Shown here piece by piece: positions 8,500 to 18,363 of a DNA stretch of 64,000 nucleotides (the first letter of the stretch is position 1; every line of letters starts with the position of its first letter). Under the pieces are notes generated by a model. The model did no database searches. It had not been told where the DNA came from and was given only the letters and a program-made list of their open reading frames with translations. The translations under genes and the position numbers were made by a program. Origin of the DNA: Pseudomonas sp. MPC6 (GTDB taxonomy: Bacteria; Pseudomonadota; Gammaproteobacteria; Pseudomonadales; Pseudomonadaceae); the NCBI RefSeq assembly GCF_006094435.1, contig NZ_CP034783.1:3251001-3315000 (forward strand), read 5' to 3'.

Positions 8500-9429
8500 T
8501 CACAAATAAGTAATGCCGGCTTTCTCGGTGCTGATCCGGGTACCGGCCGTGCCTTGAACGATAGCCTCGATGTCCGAGAGTGAACCGATCACCGCGACTT
8601 TTCCAGTATGGCGGGCGAATTCGCAGGCGGCCTGGACCTTCGGACCCATGGACCCTGCCGCGAAGCCGAGTTTTTCCATTTCGTCGGGGTGGGCCTGGGC
8701 GATGGCTTTCTGGGTCGGCTTGCCGAAATCGATGTAGGCGGCATTGACGTCGGTGGCGATCACCAGCAGATCGCTGTCCAGTTGTTCGGCCAGCAGCGCC
8801 GAGCACAGGTCCTTGTCGATCACCGCTTCGACGCCCTGCAGTTTGCCGCTGGCGCCGTACATCGTGGGGATGCCGCCACCGCCGGCGCAAATCACGATGC
8901 TGCCTTTTTCCAGCAGCCACTTGATCGGACGGATTTCGAAGATGCGTTTGGGGCGGGGGCTGGCGACTACGCGGCGAAATTTGTCGCCATCCGGCGCAAT
9001 TGCCCAGCCTTTCTCTGCGGCGAGTTTTTCCGCTTCGGCCTGGGTGTAGACCGGACCGATGGGCTTGGTCGGGTTCTGGAACGCCGGGTCATTGGCATCG
9101 ACTTCGACCTGGGTGAGCAGGGTGGCGAAGGGCACTTCGAAGTCCAGCAGGTTGCCCAGTTCCTGTTCAATGATGTAGCCGATCATGCCTTCGGTTTCGG
9201 CACCGAGCACGTCCAGCGGATAAGGCGAGACCGAGGTGTAGGCGGCCGCTTGCAACGACAACAGGCCAACCTGGGGACCGTTGCCGTGGGCGATCACCAG
9301 TTGATTGCCCGCGTGGATCTTGGCGATCTGTTCAGTGGCGATCCGGATGTTGGCGCGCTGATTGTCCGAGGTCATGGGTTCACCCCGGCGGAGCAGGGCG
9401 TTACCTCCCAGAGCAACGACGATACGCAT
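8500..9429 (-). CDS. arcC: Carbamate kinase
   Basis: ArcC (309 residues) converts carbamoyl phosphate plus ADP to ATP, CO2 and ammonia, the energy-yielding step of the arginine deiminase pathway. Hallmarks are the N-terminal [19 protein letters not shown], the [10 protein letters not shown] loop (about 49-58), the [13 protein letters not shown] segment and the [10 protein letters not shown] loop. Length is normal for the family. It follows arcA and arcB on the same strand; a REP-type inverted repeat lies in the 155-bp gap after arcB, which may set the relative mRNA levels of arcB and arcC. Confidence 0.97.
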   Translation of the reverse strand: MRIVVALGGNALLRRGEPMTSDNQRANIRIATEQIAKIHAGNQLVIAHGNGPQVGLLSLQAAAYTSVSPYPLDVLGAETEGMIGYIIEQELGNLLDFEVPFATLLTQVEVDANDPAFQNPTKPIGPVYTQAEAEKLAAEKGWAIAPDGDKFRRVVASPRPKRIFEIRPIKWLLEKGSIVICAGGGGIPTMYGASGKLQGVEAVIDKDLCSALLAEQLDSDLLVIATDVNAAYIDFGKPTQKAIAQAHPDEMEKLGFAAGSMGPKVQAACEFARHTGKVAVIGSLSDIEAIVQGTAGTRISTEKAGITYL

Positions 9430-9464
9430 GATGCAGTCCTTCTAAACAGAGAGGTAGCGGATGT

Positions 9465-9559
9465 CCCCTGTAGGAGCCGGCTTGCTGGCGAACGCATCGC
9501 CTCGGTGTATCTGACAGACCGAGGTGAGGCCATCGCCAGCAAGCCGGCTCCTACAGGGG
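9465..9559. repeat. REP-type long inverted repeat between arcB and arcC
   Basis: The arms 9465-9491 and 9533-9559 are perfect complements (core GGAGCCGGCTTGCTGGCGA). Inside is a smaller inverted repeat (CCTCGGT at 9500-9506 with ACCGAGG). It is a REP doublet inside an operon and can fold into a long stem in the arc mRNA. Confidence 0.85.
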
Positions 9560-9584
9560 GCACCGCAGGAACCAGGGTGAGTCT

Positions 9585-10595
9585 TCAGATATCCGCCAAC
9601 GCCGCCACCAGGATCGCCTTGATCGTGTGCATGCGGTTCTCCGCTTGCTCGAAGGCAATGTTGGCCGGCGATTCGAAGACCTCTTCAGTCACTTCGACGC
9701 CATTGGCCAGGTGTGGATAACGGGCGGCGATGTCCTTGCCGACCTTGGTTTCGCTGTTGTGGAAGGCTGGCAGACAGTGCATGAATTTCACTCGCGGGTT
9801 GCCCGAGGCCTTCATCATCTGCGCGTTGACCTGGTACGGCAGCAGTTGCTCGATGCGCTCGTCCCAGGCTTCCACCGGTTCACCCATCGATACCCAGATG
9901 TCGGTATGAATGAAGTCGACACCCTTGACCGCGGCTTTCGGATCTTCAGTGATGGTGATGCGCGCGCCGCTGTCTTCGGCAAACGCCTTGCACTGATCGA
10001 TGAAATCCTGATGTGGCCACAGTGCCTTGGGCGCGGCGATGCGCACGTCCATGCCCAGTTTGGCGCCGATCATCAGCAGCGAGTTGCCCATGTTGTAGCG
10101 GGCGTCGCCGAGGTAGGCGTAGCTGATCTCATGCAACGGCTTGTCGCTGTGTTCGCGCATGGTCAGGGTGTCGGCGATCATTTGCGTCGGGTGGAATTCG
10201 GCGGTCAGGCCGTTGAACACCGGTACGCCGGCGAACTCGGCCAGCTCTTCGACGATTTCCTGTTCGAAGCCGCGGTATTCGATGGCATCGAACATTCGCC
10301 CCAGCACGCGGGCGGTGTCTTTCATGCTTTCCTTGTGACCGATCTGCGACGACACCGGGTCGATGTAGGTGACGTGGGCGCCCTGGTCATGGGCCGCGAC
10401 TTCGAACGCGCAACGGGTGCGGGTCGAGGTTTTTTCGAAAATCAACGCGATGTTCTTGCCTTGCAGGTGCGGACGCTCGGTGCCGGTGTACTTGGCGCGC
10501 TTGAGGTCGCGGGACAGGTCCAGCAGATAGTGCAGCTCGCGCGTGGTGTGATGCATCAGCGACAGCAGGCTGCGGTTGCGCATGTTGAAAGCCAT
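9585..10595 (-). CDS. arcB: Catabolic ornithine carbamoyltransferase
   Basis: ArcB (336 residues) phosphorolyses citrulline to ornithine and carbamoyl phosphate. The carbamoyl phosphate site [13 protein letters not shown] is at about 53-65, and the ornithine-side motif MHCLPAFH, with the catalytic Cys, is at about 271-278. The length of 336 fits the catabolic enzyme rather than the shorter anabolic ArgF. It lies 12 bp after the arcA stop, so the genes are tightly co-transcribed. Confidence 0.97.
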   Translation of the reverse strand: MAFNMRNRSLLSLMHHTTRELHYLLDLSRDLKRAKYTGTERPHLQGKNIALIFEKTSTRTRCAFEVAAHDQGAHVTYIDPVSSQIGHKESMKDTARVLGRMFDAIEYRGFEQEIVEELAEFAGVPVFNGLTAEFHPTQMIADTLTMREHSDKPLHEISYAYLGDARYNMGNSLLMIGAKLGMDVRIAAPKALWPHQDFIDQCKAFAEDSGARITITEDPKAAVKGVDFIHTDIWVSMGEPVEAWDERIEQLLPYQVNAQMMKASGNPRVKFMHCLPAFHNSETKVGKDIAARYPHLANGVEVTEEVFESPANIAFEQAENRMHTIKAILVAALADI

Positions 10596-10607
10596 GACGG
10601 GATCTCC

Positions 10608-11864
10608 TTAATAATCGATAGGGTCGCGAATGATCGGGCAGGTCATGCAGTGGCCCCCGCCACGGCCGCGACCGAGTTCGCCGGCGCTGATGGTGATGAC
10701 TTCCACTCCGGCCTTGCGCAGCAGGGTGTTGGTGTAGGTGTTGCGGTCATAGCCGATCACCACGCCCGGCTCCACGGCCACCACGTTGTTGCCGTCGTCC
10801 CATTGCTCGCGTTCGGCGGCGAAGCTGTTGCCGCCCGTTTCCACCACGCGCAACGCCTTGAGGTTGAGGGCCTGGGCCACGGTGTCGAGGAAGCTGGTTT
10901 CTTCGCGGCGGATGTCGATGCCGCCCGGTTTGCTCTCGTCAGGGCGCAGGGTGAAGGCGACGATTTGCTTCACCACTTCCGGGAAGATGGTCACCACATC
11001 CCGGTCGCAGAAACTGAACACCGTGTCCAGGTGCATCGCCGCGCGGGATTTGGGGAGGCCGGCAACAATCACTTTGTCGACCGCCTTGTGCTTGAACAGA
11101 CTGACCGCCAGTTGGCCGATGGCCTGGCGCGAAGAGCGTTCGCCCATGCCGATCAGGACCACACCGTTGCCGATCGGCATCACGTCACCGCCTTCCAGGG
11201 TGGCGCTGCCGTGTTCCTGGTCCGGATCGCCGTACCAGATCTGGAAGTCGGCGTTGGTGAATTGCGGGTGGAATTTGTAGATGGCGGTGGTCAGCAGCGT
11301 TTCCTGACGCCGTGCCGGCCAGTACATGGGGTTGAGCGTCACGCCGCCGTAGATCCAGCAGGTGGTGTCGCGGGTGAACTGGGTGTTGGGCAGCGGTGGC
11401 AGGATAAAGCTGGAGTGACCGAGGAAATCGCGAAACATCTCGATGGTCTTGCCGCCGAAACTGTCCGGCAGGTCGTCGGCGGACACCCCGCCGATCAGGA
11501 ACTCGGCGATCTTGCGCGGCTCCAGGCTGCGCAGCCAGGAACCGGTTTCGTTGATCAGCCCCAATCCGACCGAGTTGGCGGTGATCTTGCGTTCCAGGAT
11601 CCAGTCCAGTGCCTCGGGGATGGCGACGATGTCGGTCAGCAGGTTATGCATTTCCAGCACATCGACGTTGCGTTCGCGCATTTTGGTGACGAAGTCGAAA
11701 TGGTCGCGCTTGGCCTGGGCCACCCACAGCACATCATCGAAAAGGAGCTCGTCACAGTTATTCGGGGTCAGCCGCTGGTGGGCCAGGCCTGGGGAACAAA
11801 CCATGACTTTACGCAGTTTTCCGGCTTCGGAATGGACGCCGTACTTAACTTTTTCGGTGGTCAT
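10608..11864 (-). CDS. arcA: Arginine deiminase
   Basis: ArcA (418 residues) hydrolyses arginine to citrulline and ammonia. The N-terminal guanidino-group fold motifs ([15 protein letters not shown] and the [12 protein letters not shown] segment) and the C-terminal active site [10 protein letters not shown], with the nucleophilic Cys near residue 406, are all visible. The length is standard. It is the second gene of the arcDABC operon, 24 bp after arcD, with an AGGA-type site before the ATG. Induction by low oxygen through Anr is expected from the box upstream of arcD. Confidence 0.97.
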   Translation of the reverse strand: MTTEKVKYGVHSEAGKLRKVMVCSPGLAHQRLTPNNCDELLFDDVLWVAQAKRDHFDFVTKMRERNVDVLEMHNLLTDIVAIPEALDWILERKITANSVGLGLINETGSWLRSLEPRKIAEFLIGGVSADDLPDSFGGKTIEMFRDFLGHSSFILPPLPNTQFTRDTTCWIYGGVTLNPMYWPARRQETLLTTAIYKFHPQFTNADFQIWYGDPDQEHGSATLEGGDVMPIGNGVVLIGMGERSSRQAIGQLAVSLFKHKAVDKVIVAGLPKSRAAMHLDTVFSFCDRDVVTIFPEVVKQIVAFTLRPDESKPGGIDIRREETSFLDTVAQALNLKALRVVETGGNSFAAEREQWDDGNNVVAVEPGVVIGYDRNTYTNTLLRKAGVEVITISAGELGRGRGGGHCMTCPIIRDPIDY

Positions 11865-11888
11865 TGCAGTAATCCTCCAGATGAGGTG

Positions 11889-13316
11889 CTACAGGGTCAG
11901 GAAGCCGTCATACAGCCCATAGGCCGCCACCACCGCGCCCACGATAACGGCGGCGAAAATCAGCTTCTCGACGTTGGTGAAAACCGGTTTGTCGATTTCA
12001 AGCTTGGCCTTGGCAAACAGAATCACGCCGGGGGCGTAGAGCAGGGCGGAGAGCAGCAGGTATTTGACGCCGCCGGCGTAGATCAGCCAGATCGCGTAGA
12101 TCACTGCCAGGCCACCGATGAACAGGTCTTTCCTGCGCTCGGCCAGGGCGTTCTCGTAGCTCTCGCCGCGTACTGCCAGCAGCAGGGCATAGGCCGCCGA
12201 CCACAGGTAAGGCACCAGGATCATTGAGGTGGCGAGGTAGATCAGCGACAGGTAAGTACTGGCCGAAAACAAGGTGATGATCAGGAACAGTTGCACCATG
12301 GCATTGGTCAGCCACAGCGCATTGACCGGCACCTGGTTGGCGTTTTCCTTGCGCAGGAAGGCCGGCATGGTGTGATCCTTGGCGGCGGCGAACATGATCT
12401 CCGCACACAGCAGCACCCACGACAGCAATGCCCCCAGTAGCGAGATGATCAGGCCGACGCTGATCAGCACCGCGCCCCAGTCACCGACCACGTGTTCCAG
12501 CACCGCGGCCATCGACGGGTTCTGCAGCTTGGCCAGTTCCGGCTGGGTCATGATCCCCAGCGACAGTACGTTCACCAGCACCAGAAACAGCAGCACGGTG
12601 ATGAAACCGATCACCGTGGCTTTACCCACGTCGCTGCGTTTTTCCGCCCGGGCTGAAAAGATGCTCGCGCCTTCGATGCCGATGAACACCCAGACGGTGA
12701 CCAGCATCATGTTGCGCACCTGGTTCATCACGCTGCCCAGGTCCGGGTTTTTCAGGCCCCAGATGTCGGCGGTGAAGATTTCCAGTTTGAAGGCGAAAAT
12801 CGCGATCAACACAAACAGCAGCAACGGCACGACCTTGGCGACCGTGGTCACCAGGTTGATGAATGCCGCTTCCTTGATCCCCCGCAGCACCAGGAAGTGC
12901 ACGCCCCACAGCAGCACCGATGCACCGATGATCGCCGCCACCGTGTTGCCTTCGCCGAAGATCGGGAAAAAGTAACCGAGGGTGCTGAACAGCAGCACGA
13001 AGTAGCCGACGTTGCCCAGCCAGGCGCTGATCCAGTAACCCCAGGCGGAAGAAAAACCCATGTAGTCGCCGAAACCGGCCTTGGCGTAGGCGTAGACACC
13101 GCCATCCAGATCCGGCTTGCGATTGGCCAGGGTCTGGAACACGAAAGCCAGGGTCAGCATGCCGACTGCAGTGATGGCCCAGCCGATCAATACGGCGCCG
13201 ACATCGGCACTGGCTGCCATGTTTTGCGGCAGGGAAAAAATCCCCCCGCCAATCATTGAGCCGACGACCAAGGCAACCAGAGCGCCGAGCTTCAATTTTC
13301 CGGGGGATTCAGACAT
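11889..13316 (-). CDS. arcD: Arginine/ornithine antiporter
   Basis: ArcD (475 residues) is an APC-superfamily inner membrane transporter that exchanges external arginine for internal ornithine. The substrate-binding start GSMIGGGIFSLPQNMAA (about 19-35) and about 12-13 hydrophobic helices are visible. It is the first gene of arcDABC. A perfect Anr/FNR box lies about 215 bp upstream. A second, very similar antiporter gene (13727-15154) is divergent from it, so the two copies form a head-to-head pair. Confidence 0.95.
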   Translation of the reverse strand: MSESPGKLKLGALVALVVGSMIGGGIFSLPQNMAASADVGAVLIGWAITAVGMLTLAFVFQTLANRKPDLDGGVYAYAKAGFGDYMGFSSAWGYWISAWLGNVGYFVLLFSTLGYFFPIFGEGNTVAAIIGASVLLWGVHFLVLRGIKEAAFINLVTTVAKVVPLLLFVLIAIFAFKLEIFTADIWGLKNPDLGSVMNQVRNMMLVTVWVFIGIEGASIFSARAEKRSDVGKATVIGFITVLLFLVLVNVLSLGIMTQPELAKLQNPSMAAVLEHVVGDWGAVLISVGLIISLLGALLSWVLLCAEIMFAAAKDHTMPAFLRKENANQVPVNALWLTNAMVQLFLIITLFSASTYLSLIYLATSMILVPYLWSAAYALLLAVRGESYENALAERRKDLFIGGLAVIYAIWLIYAGGVKYLLLSALLYAPGVILFAKAKLEIDKPVFTNVEKLIFAAVIVGAVVAAYGLYDGFLTL

Positions 13317-13726
13317 TGCACGACTCCATTGCAGGGAAAGAAACGACGTTTATTTTCGTTAGCTATGCAATATTTCCTTGAATCAATGCATGTACAGGTT
13401 TCATTGCCGTTAAAACGCAGGGGCCCTTTTAGTTTTTATAGAAATGCTCGTGTTGTCGCGCAAGCACTCAAAAGTTACCGGGTTGACATTAGTTGGTTTG
13501 CGTATTTTGGCAAATTTTGCCCATTTAATTGTTGATGTATATCAACAAGTCAACGTGTCAGTGCTCGGTGATCGATTGGCTATTTTCCGCAGTGTTTTCA
13601 TTGCGGCAAGTTATAACAAAGTCTATGTTGGCGCTTATTGGCAACCGCTAGTACCCTTTGTTCGTTGGTTAATTCCCACTGAGATGCTCACTGTTTGTTA
13701 GTTCTCGCCCACCTGTGAGGCGTCAA
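13317..13726. other. Divergent arcD/arcD2 intergenic region (410 bp)
   Basis: This stretch is clearly richer in A and T than its neighbours. Apart from the Anr box I found no convincing gene; short open frames here have no ribosome binding site. The length leaves room for two separate promoters and for further regulators such as ArgR, but I cannot define such sites by eye. Confidence 0.5.
13532..13545. promoter_or_regulatory. Anr/FNR box (TTGATGTATATCAA)
   Basis: The 14 bases match the Anr/FNR consensus TTGAT-N4-ATCAA without a mismatch. The box is in the 410-bp AT-rich gap between the divergent arcD copies, centred 222 bp from the left arcD start and 188 bp from the right one. Leftward, a CAAAAT sequence lies at the spacing expected for a -10 element of a class II promoter (box at -41.5). 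Rightward I see no clear -10, so the box mainly serves arcDABC in my reading. Confidence 0.85.
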
Positions 13727-15154
13727 ATGTCACAACCGACGCAAAAGCTGCGCTTGAATGCGCTCATTGCCCTGGTAGTGGGGTCGATGATTGGCGGCGG
13801 GATTTTTTCCCTGCCTCAGAACATGGCGGCGAAAGCCGATGCCGGCGCCATATTGATCGGCTGGGGGATCACCGCCGTCGGCATGCTGACCCTGGCTTTC
13901 GTGTTCCAGACCCTGGCCAATCGCAAGCCCGAACTGGACTCGGGGGTGTACGCTTACGCCAAGGCCGGGTTCGGCGACTACATGGGTTTTTCTTCTGCCT
14001 GGGGATACTGGATCAGTGCCTGGCTGGGTAACGTCGGTTATTTCGTGCTGCTGTTCAGTACCCTCGGTTACTTCTTTCCGGTCTTTGGCCAGGGCAATAC
14101 GCCCATCGCCATTGGTTGCGCTTCGGTGCTGTTATGGGCGGTGCACTTCCTGGTGATGCGTGGCATCAAGGAGGCGGCGTTCATCAATCAACTGACCACC
14201 GTGGCCAAGATCGTGCCGTTGATCTTGTTTATTGTTATCGCTGCCGTGGCCTTCAAGGCGGATATCTTTACCCGGGACATCTGGGGTCGCAGCAACCCGA
14301 ATTTTGGCGGAGTGATGGATCAGGTGCGCAACATGATGCTGGTGACGGTTTTCGTCTTCATCGGCATCGAAGGCGCCAGCGTCTATTCGGCCCGGGCGCA
14401 GAAACGTGCGGACGTGGGCCGCGCGACGGTCATCGGTTTTCTCGGGGTGCTGGCACTGCTGGTGTTGGTCAATGTGCTGTCGCTGGGCATCATGAGCCAG
14501 CCGGAACTGGCCAGGCTGCAGAACCCGTCACTGGCGACTGTCATGGAGCACATCGTCGGCCATTGGGGTGCGTTGTTGATCAGCGTCGGCCTGGCGATCT
14601 CGCTGTTGGGTGCATTGCTGTCGTGGGCGCTGCTTTGCGCGGAAATCCTGTTTGCCACGGCCAGGGACAAGACCATGCCGGCCTTCCTGAAAAAGGAAAA
14701 TACCAACCACGTACCGGTCAATGCGCTGTGGTTGACCAACGGCATGATCCAGATTTTCCTGTTGATCACCTTGGTCTCAGCCGGCACTTACACCAGTCTT
14801 ATTTACCTGGCGTCCTCGATGATTCTGGTGCCGTACTTGTGGTCGGCGGCCTATGCGGTGCTGTTGAGCGGGCGTGGCGAAACCTACGAACACGCATCGG
14901 CCGAGCGCACCAAGGACCTGATGATCGGCGGCGTTGCGCTGTGTTACGCGGTATGGCTGTTGTATGCCGGAGGGGTCAAGTATTTGCTGTTGTCTGCCTT
15001 ATTATATGCGCCCGGAGTGATTTTGTTTGCCAAGGCCAAACATGAGCAGGGCGAACCACTGTTCACGCCGATCGAGAAGGGCATTTTTACCTGCGTCGTG
15101 GCCGGAGCGGGGCTTGCGGCTTATGGCTTGTACCGTGGAATGCTGTCGTTATGA
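13727..15154 (+). CDS. arcD: Second arginine/ornithine antiporter (arcD paralogue)
   Basis: The start at the ATG at 13727, with GTGAGG just upstream, gives 475 residues, the same length as the left arcD product; an in-frame GTG at 13715 is less likely. Sequence identity to the first copy is high along the whole length, including GSMIGGGIFSLPQNMAA and the C-terminal YLLLSALLYAPGVILFAKAK. It therefore probably also exchanges a basic amino acid for ornithine or a decarboxylation product. It stands alone on the plus strand and its 3' end overlaps the convergent QEGLA gene by 6 bp. Confidence 0.93.
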   Translation: MSQPTQKLRLNALIALVVGSMIGGGIFSLPQNMAAKADAGAILIGWGITAVGMLTLAFVFQTLANRKPELDSGVYAYAKAGFGDYMGFSSAWGYWISAWLGNVGYFVLLFSTLGYFFPVFGQGNTPIAIGCASVLLWAVHFLVMRGIKEAAFINQLTTVAKIVPLILFIVIAAVAFKADIFTRDIWGRSNPNFGGVMDQVRNMMLVTVFVFIGIEGASVYSARAQKRADVGRATVIGFLGVLALLVLVNVLSLGIMSQPELARLQNPSLATVMEHIVGHWGALLISVGLAISLLGALLSWALLCAEILFATARDKTMPAFLKKENTNHVPVNALWLTNGMIQIFLLITLVSAGTYTSLIYLASSMILVPYLWSAAYAVLLSGRGETYEHASAERTKDLMIGGVALCYAVWLLYAGGVKYLLLSALLYAPGVILFAKAKHEQGEPLFTPIEKGIFTCVVAGAGLAAYGLYRGMLSL

Positions 15155-16444
15155 CAACGCGCCAGGGCTGGAGGCGCTGGCGTCGGCTTCATGCTCGTCG
15201 GCAAACGCCATGAGCACGTCCAGATCGAGCACATCCAGCTTGATCCGGGTGATAAAGGCGGAGAACGCCAGGTTGGCGGCGAGCCGATTCAGATCCGCGG
15301 CCCAGTCCGGGACATGGACCGGCCCCTTGAGCCAGCCGGACTCGAAGAGCGGGGCCAGGCGCACGGTGTCGCCCAGGCTGAGGCGCCCGGCAAACAGATG
15401 ACCCACCAGTTCCGGCCGGTTGTCGCGGATCGCAATGCGCAGCAGGGTATGCACGCCGAGCAAGCCGGTCAGGTAGGCGGCATCCTTGGTGAATGCCGAA
15501 CCGCCGTGCAGGTCGGCGCCGCGGAAAACCCGTTGGGTCGAACGGAAGGATTCCTCCTGGGACTGACCGGCAGCGAGAAAACCTTCGAATACCTGGATGA
15601 AATCGGCACCCTCCAGTGCCTGCTGGACCGCGAGCACACGCAGGGCGAGGCGGCGCAGGCGGTTGATGTCCATGCTGCCGGTGAACAGCTCGGCCAGGGT
15701 GGCGATGCCTTCCTGGGTCTGGGTCGTGCGTGGCGCCCCCAGCCCCAGGCTTTTCAGGTTGGGTTGCAGCGCGCCGTTTTGCGCCGTGGCGACATGCACA
15801 AAGGCCTCATGCTGCAATAGCTGCTGCTTGTCCAGTTCCGAGAACAGGGCGCCGGCACGCAGGCGGATACGGCTCGCCCCGGCGATGGCCTTGGCGGCCA
15901 GGGTCGGATCGAGCACGACCGTGATCCGGCCCGGGCCGAAGAATCGATCCAGTTCCGGCTGCATCCAGGCAGCGAACGCCTCGGCCGGGATGTCGGCCTG
16001 GATCGGTGGAATCCGCGCACCGCCCAGCAAGGCGTCGGTGGTACTGAGGAAGAACCGGGCCGCGTCCAGCATGCTCAGGTTCAGGCGTGAATAGTAGAAG
16101 TCCGGGCGCCGGTACAGCGCTGACGAATACTGGGTAAAAGCGGGTGTGCCAATGGCACCGAGCATGCGGCCGGCGGTGGCATAGCTGCGCGCCGTCATCG
16201 CAAGGTAAGCTCCGGCCGGATGCCCCTGGTCGCAGCGGTCGGTAAAGGCTTCCAGGGCCACGATCTCGGCGCTGTGGTCGCGCGGGCGGAGCTCGACCCT
16301 GGGCAGTTCCGCGCGCCCGGCGCGCCAGCGTTGCAGAAATGTTTCCTCGACCCCGTCCGGCCAGGCCAGGGCTTCCAGGACGCGGATCTTGCGGACCAGA
16401 CCGGGCAGGGCGGCATCGAGTTCGGACAGGGGCGCGGTGCTCAC
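15149..16444 (-). CDS. QEGLA-motif protein (DUF1704/MATCAP-like putative zinc metallopeptidase)
   Basis: The gene encodes about 431 residues. The GTG start at 16444 overlaps the stop of the preceding gene (GTGA) and has AGGA at the right distance; an ATG at 16471 would give nine extra residues and a 31-bp overlap. The family is annotated as flavohemoglobin expression-modulating QEGLA motif protein. The sequence shows HEAFVH at about 212-217, an HExxxH zinc-site pattern, and TQEGIA at about 243-248, supplying the third ligand as in the related eukaryotic tyrosine carboxypeptidases. I therefore infer a peptidase, but no substrate. No signal peptide, so it should be cytoplasmic. It is coupled to a periplasmic LprI/MliC-type protein. 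Confidence 0.85.
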   Translation of the reverse strand: MSTAPLSELDAALPGLVRKIRVLEALAWPDGVEETFLQRWRAGRAELPRVELRPRDHSAEIVALEAFTDRCDQGHPAGAYLAMTARSYATAGRMLGAIGTPAFTQYSSALYRRPDFYYSRLNLSMLDAARFFLSTTDALLGGARIPPIQADIPAEAFAAWMQPELDRFFGPGRITVVLDPTLAAKAIAGASRIRLRAGALFSELDKQQLLQHEAFVHVATAQNGALQPNLKSLGLGAPRTTQTQEGIATLAELFTGSMDINRLRRLALRVLAVQQALEGADFIQVFEGFLAAGQSQEESFRSTQRVFRGADLHGGSAFTKDAAYLTGLLGVHTLLRIAIRDNRPELVGHLFAGRLSLGDTVRLAPLFESGWLKGPVHVPDWAADLNRLAANLAFSAFITRIKLDVLDLDVLMAFADEHEADASASSPGALS

Positions 16445-17106
16445 GGGAGTTTTCCTGGTTCGGCCGAACAACTCATTTCCCCTGAGCCTGGCTTCTGGAA
16501 CAGGACGACATCGCCGTCTTGCCAGAAGCTGTATTGCCCTTGGGAGTCCTTGCCAGTGTATCGGGATCCCGAATCACTCTGCACCTGGCTCAGGGTGACC
16601 GAGGCGTTCGCCCATTTCAGGTACACGACACCCGGCTGCGTGGTGAAGAAGGTGGCCGCAATCGGCGCGTTTAACCCTGGACAACGAAACGCCAGGGGGC
16701 CTTCGGTGAGTCTGTCCGGATCCCGGGTCCTGGCAATGGCCGAGCCTTGACGCAGCTGGTGCGCGCGCTCGGCATAACTGCGAATCGTGCACGCCTTGAG
16801 CTCTGGCCCGGAAGCACATTGATTGCGGGTCTTGACCCAGAACTGCTGGTCGATCATGACGTTGTCCGGAGGCGGTACCGAGCGTTGATCCGTGAGGGCC
16901 AGCCGATACAGGCGCATCAGTTCGACATCCATCTGCGCCAGCTGCGCATCGCCACAGATGAGTTTTTCGGCGGGCGCCCTGGCCTGGGCGCAGTCGAAGC
17001 TGGTCTTGAACATGGGCGAAGGGGGCGCAGCCTGTGCACGGCTGCTCGCCGCCGCGAACACGCCGGCAGCGAGCAGACAGGTGAAAATGGCCGTGACCGT
17101 TTTCAT
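16441..17106 (-). CDS. LprI-MliC fusion: periplasmic lysozyme-inhibitor-type protein
   Basis: This 221-residue secreted protein has a Sec signal peptide at about 1-26 (AAASSRAQA cleavage region). The first domain is LprI-like (FDCAQARAPAEKLIC ... LARLYR-type helices, paired Cys residues). The second, from about residue 138, is MliC-like (LAFRCPGLNAPI ... DSGSRYTGKD ... YSFWQDGDVVLFQ). MliC proteins inhibit C-type lysozyme; LprI proteins have also been connected with lysozyme inhibition. The two-domain architecture suggests protection of the cell wall against host or competitor lysozyme. The stop TGA overlaps the GTG start of the downstream QEGLA gene. Confidence 0.85.
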   Translation of the reverse strand: MKTVTAIFTCLLAAGVFAAASSRAQAAPPSPMFKTSFDCAQARAPAEKLICGDAQLAQMDVELMRLYRLALTDQRSVPPPDNVMIDQQFWVKTRNQCASGPELKACTIRSYAERAHQLRQGSAIARTRDPDRLTEGPLAFRCPGLNAPIAATFFTTQPGVVYLKWANASVTLSQVQSDSGSRYTGKDSQGQYSFWQDGDVVLFQKPGSGEMSCSAEPGKLP

Positions 17107-17242
17107 GTTGGCTTTACCCAGATCATGACGTGATGCCCGGATTGCCGTGGACCAATCGATCCCTCAGGTGTGTGGCAGTGTAATTCGAGTTTTTTATAAG
17201 TGCACTTTTTGTTGCTACTGCATTTGCTGCAACTGCCGCTGG

Positions 17243-17869
17243 TTAGAATCGAGGCGGGCGAACCGAGCCGGCGCCACGTGGCTCCGAGTCACGCAGCATG
17301 GCCCGCGCCGGATCGGGTAAATCCGAGCTGGCGCTGGAATGGTTGGACGCCTCCAGCCTTGAAACCCGTTTGCTGACCTCGTTGATATCGACAGGGCTCA
17401 ACGTGATATAGGCGCTGTTGACGCGGAAGGTTGCGGGTACGCCCTCCTTGTAAAACTCGAGGCGTTTCGCGCTGCCGACTGCGAACCATCCATCCGCGCG
17501 CAATGCCTTTTCCAGTGCCTCGCGTTCTTGCGGTTGAAATTCCATGCGAATGGATCGGTAAGTCAGTTTCTCCCGCGGGACCTGCGAGATATTGGGGCTG
17601 CCCATGGGGTCCGCCACGCTGGAAAAGTTGTCTGTGACATCCAGTGTGATTTCGGCGCTACTGGCCGTTGCGCCAAACACTTCAATGGGCTTGTTGTGCG
17701 TGCACGACAGGTAGTTATAAAAATCCACGCACTCTGTGAACCCTTGGGCTTTACCCAGCGCCTGGGTACCTGGAACAGAGAGTCCGGCAACCTGGACGGT
17801 TGTCAGGCGTTCAGCAGAATGGGCAGTACCTGCCACGAGTAGAAGAAAGATCGCTCCCAGCTTGTTCAT
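17243..17869 (-). CDS. Secreted protein of unknown function
   Basis: The 208-residue protein has a clear Sec signal peptide (MNKLGAIFLLLVAGTAHSAE, cleavage after about residue 19). The ATG at 17869 has GGAGC upstream. The mature part has two Cys residues in CVDFYNYLSC that may form a disulfide, a mixed alpha/beta composition, and a disordered, Ser/Pro/Arg-rich C-terminus (about 170-208). I do not recognise a domain. It stands 136 bp upstream of the LprI-MliC gene on the same strand. Confidence 0.65.
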   Translation of the reverse strand: MNKLGAIFLLLVAGTAHSAERLTTVQVAGLSVPGTQALGKAQGFTECVDFYNYLSCTHNKPIEVFGATASSAEITLDVTDNFSSVADPMGSPNISQVPREKLTYRSIRMEFQPQEREALEKALRADGWFAVGSAKRLEFYKEGVPATFRVNSAYITLSPVDINEVSKRVSRLEASNHSSASSDLPDPARAMLRDSEPRGAGSVRPPRF

Positions 17870-18092
17870 ATCGAAGCTCCTACAGATCCATCGGGTTTGA
17901 AAATAATGTGGATCGCCTGTCGATCCCAGGTGCGCACTCGCGTTATCGGAACCGTGCTGGCATTTTGTGTACGAGGGGATGTTAGTCGTTAAAACAGCCT
18001 GCGTCGGTTGCGTTACACATTAGTTCAGAATCTCGTGCAGACAAGGCAAGCCCAGCCTGGAATCGCCTTACGCGAAGTCCGGTGTTTCGCTA

Positions 18093-18356
18093 TCAAACCG
18101 GAACGCTTGCCTGGATTACCCAAAATCCCAATAAAGCCAGAACAGCAAAGCCTGCCCCCATCAAGAAGGTGCCCTGAAAACCTAACGTATCCCACAGCGC
18201 CCCGGCGATCACGCTGGCCAGCAGCAAGGTCAGCCCGGTCAACAGATTGAACATGCCGAAGGCCGCCCAGCCGGGCCAATTCCCGCCGACTCAAAGGCAG
18301 ATCGGCTTGGACAGCGCCCCCAGCCCATAACCCAGCGCCACTTTGCACGGCTCAGC
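18093..18356 (-). pseudogene. Remnant of an MFS transporter (C-terminal part)
   Basis: Read on the minus strand, this stretch encodes recognisable pieces of the last helices of a major facilitator transporter. One piece, KVALGYGLGALSKPI, comes first. After a break with a stop codon and a lost segment, GWAAFGMFNLLTGLTLLLAS continues as an in-frame tail through FLMGAGFAVLALLGFWV to a stop at 18093-18095. No start codon or earlier helices remain upstream, since the next gene ends at 18364. The gene is truncated and internally deleted, so it is not functional. Confidence 0.7.
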
Positions 18357-18363
18357 CAATCAG

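Noticed and set aside
9627..12227. Open frame of 866 codons on the plus strand
   Set aside because: It is antisense to arcB and arcA, which are certain genes, and shows the same biased composition.
13317..13726. Small genes between the arcD copies
   Set aside because: The short open frames have no ribosome binding sites and the region is better explained as divergent promoters with an Anr box.
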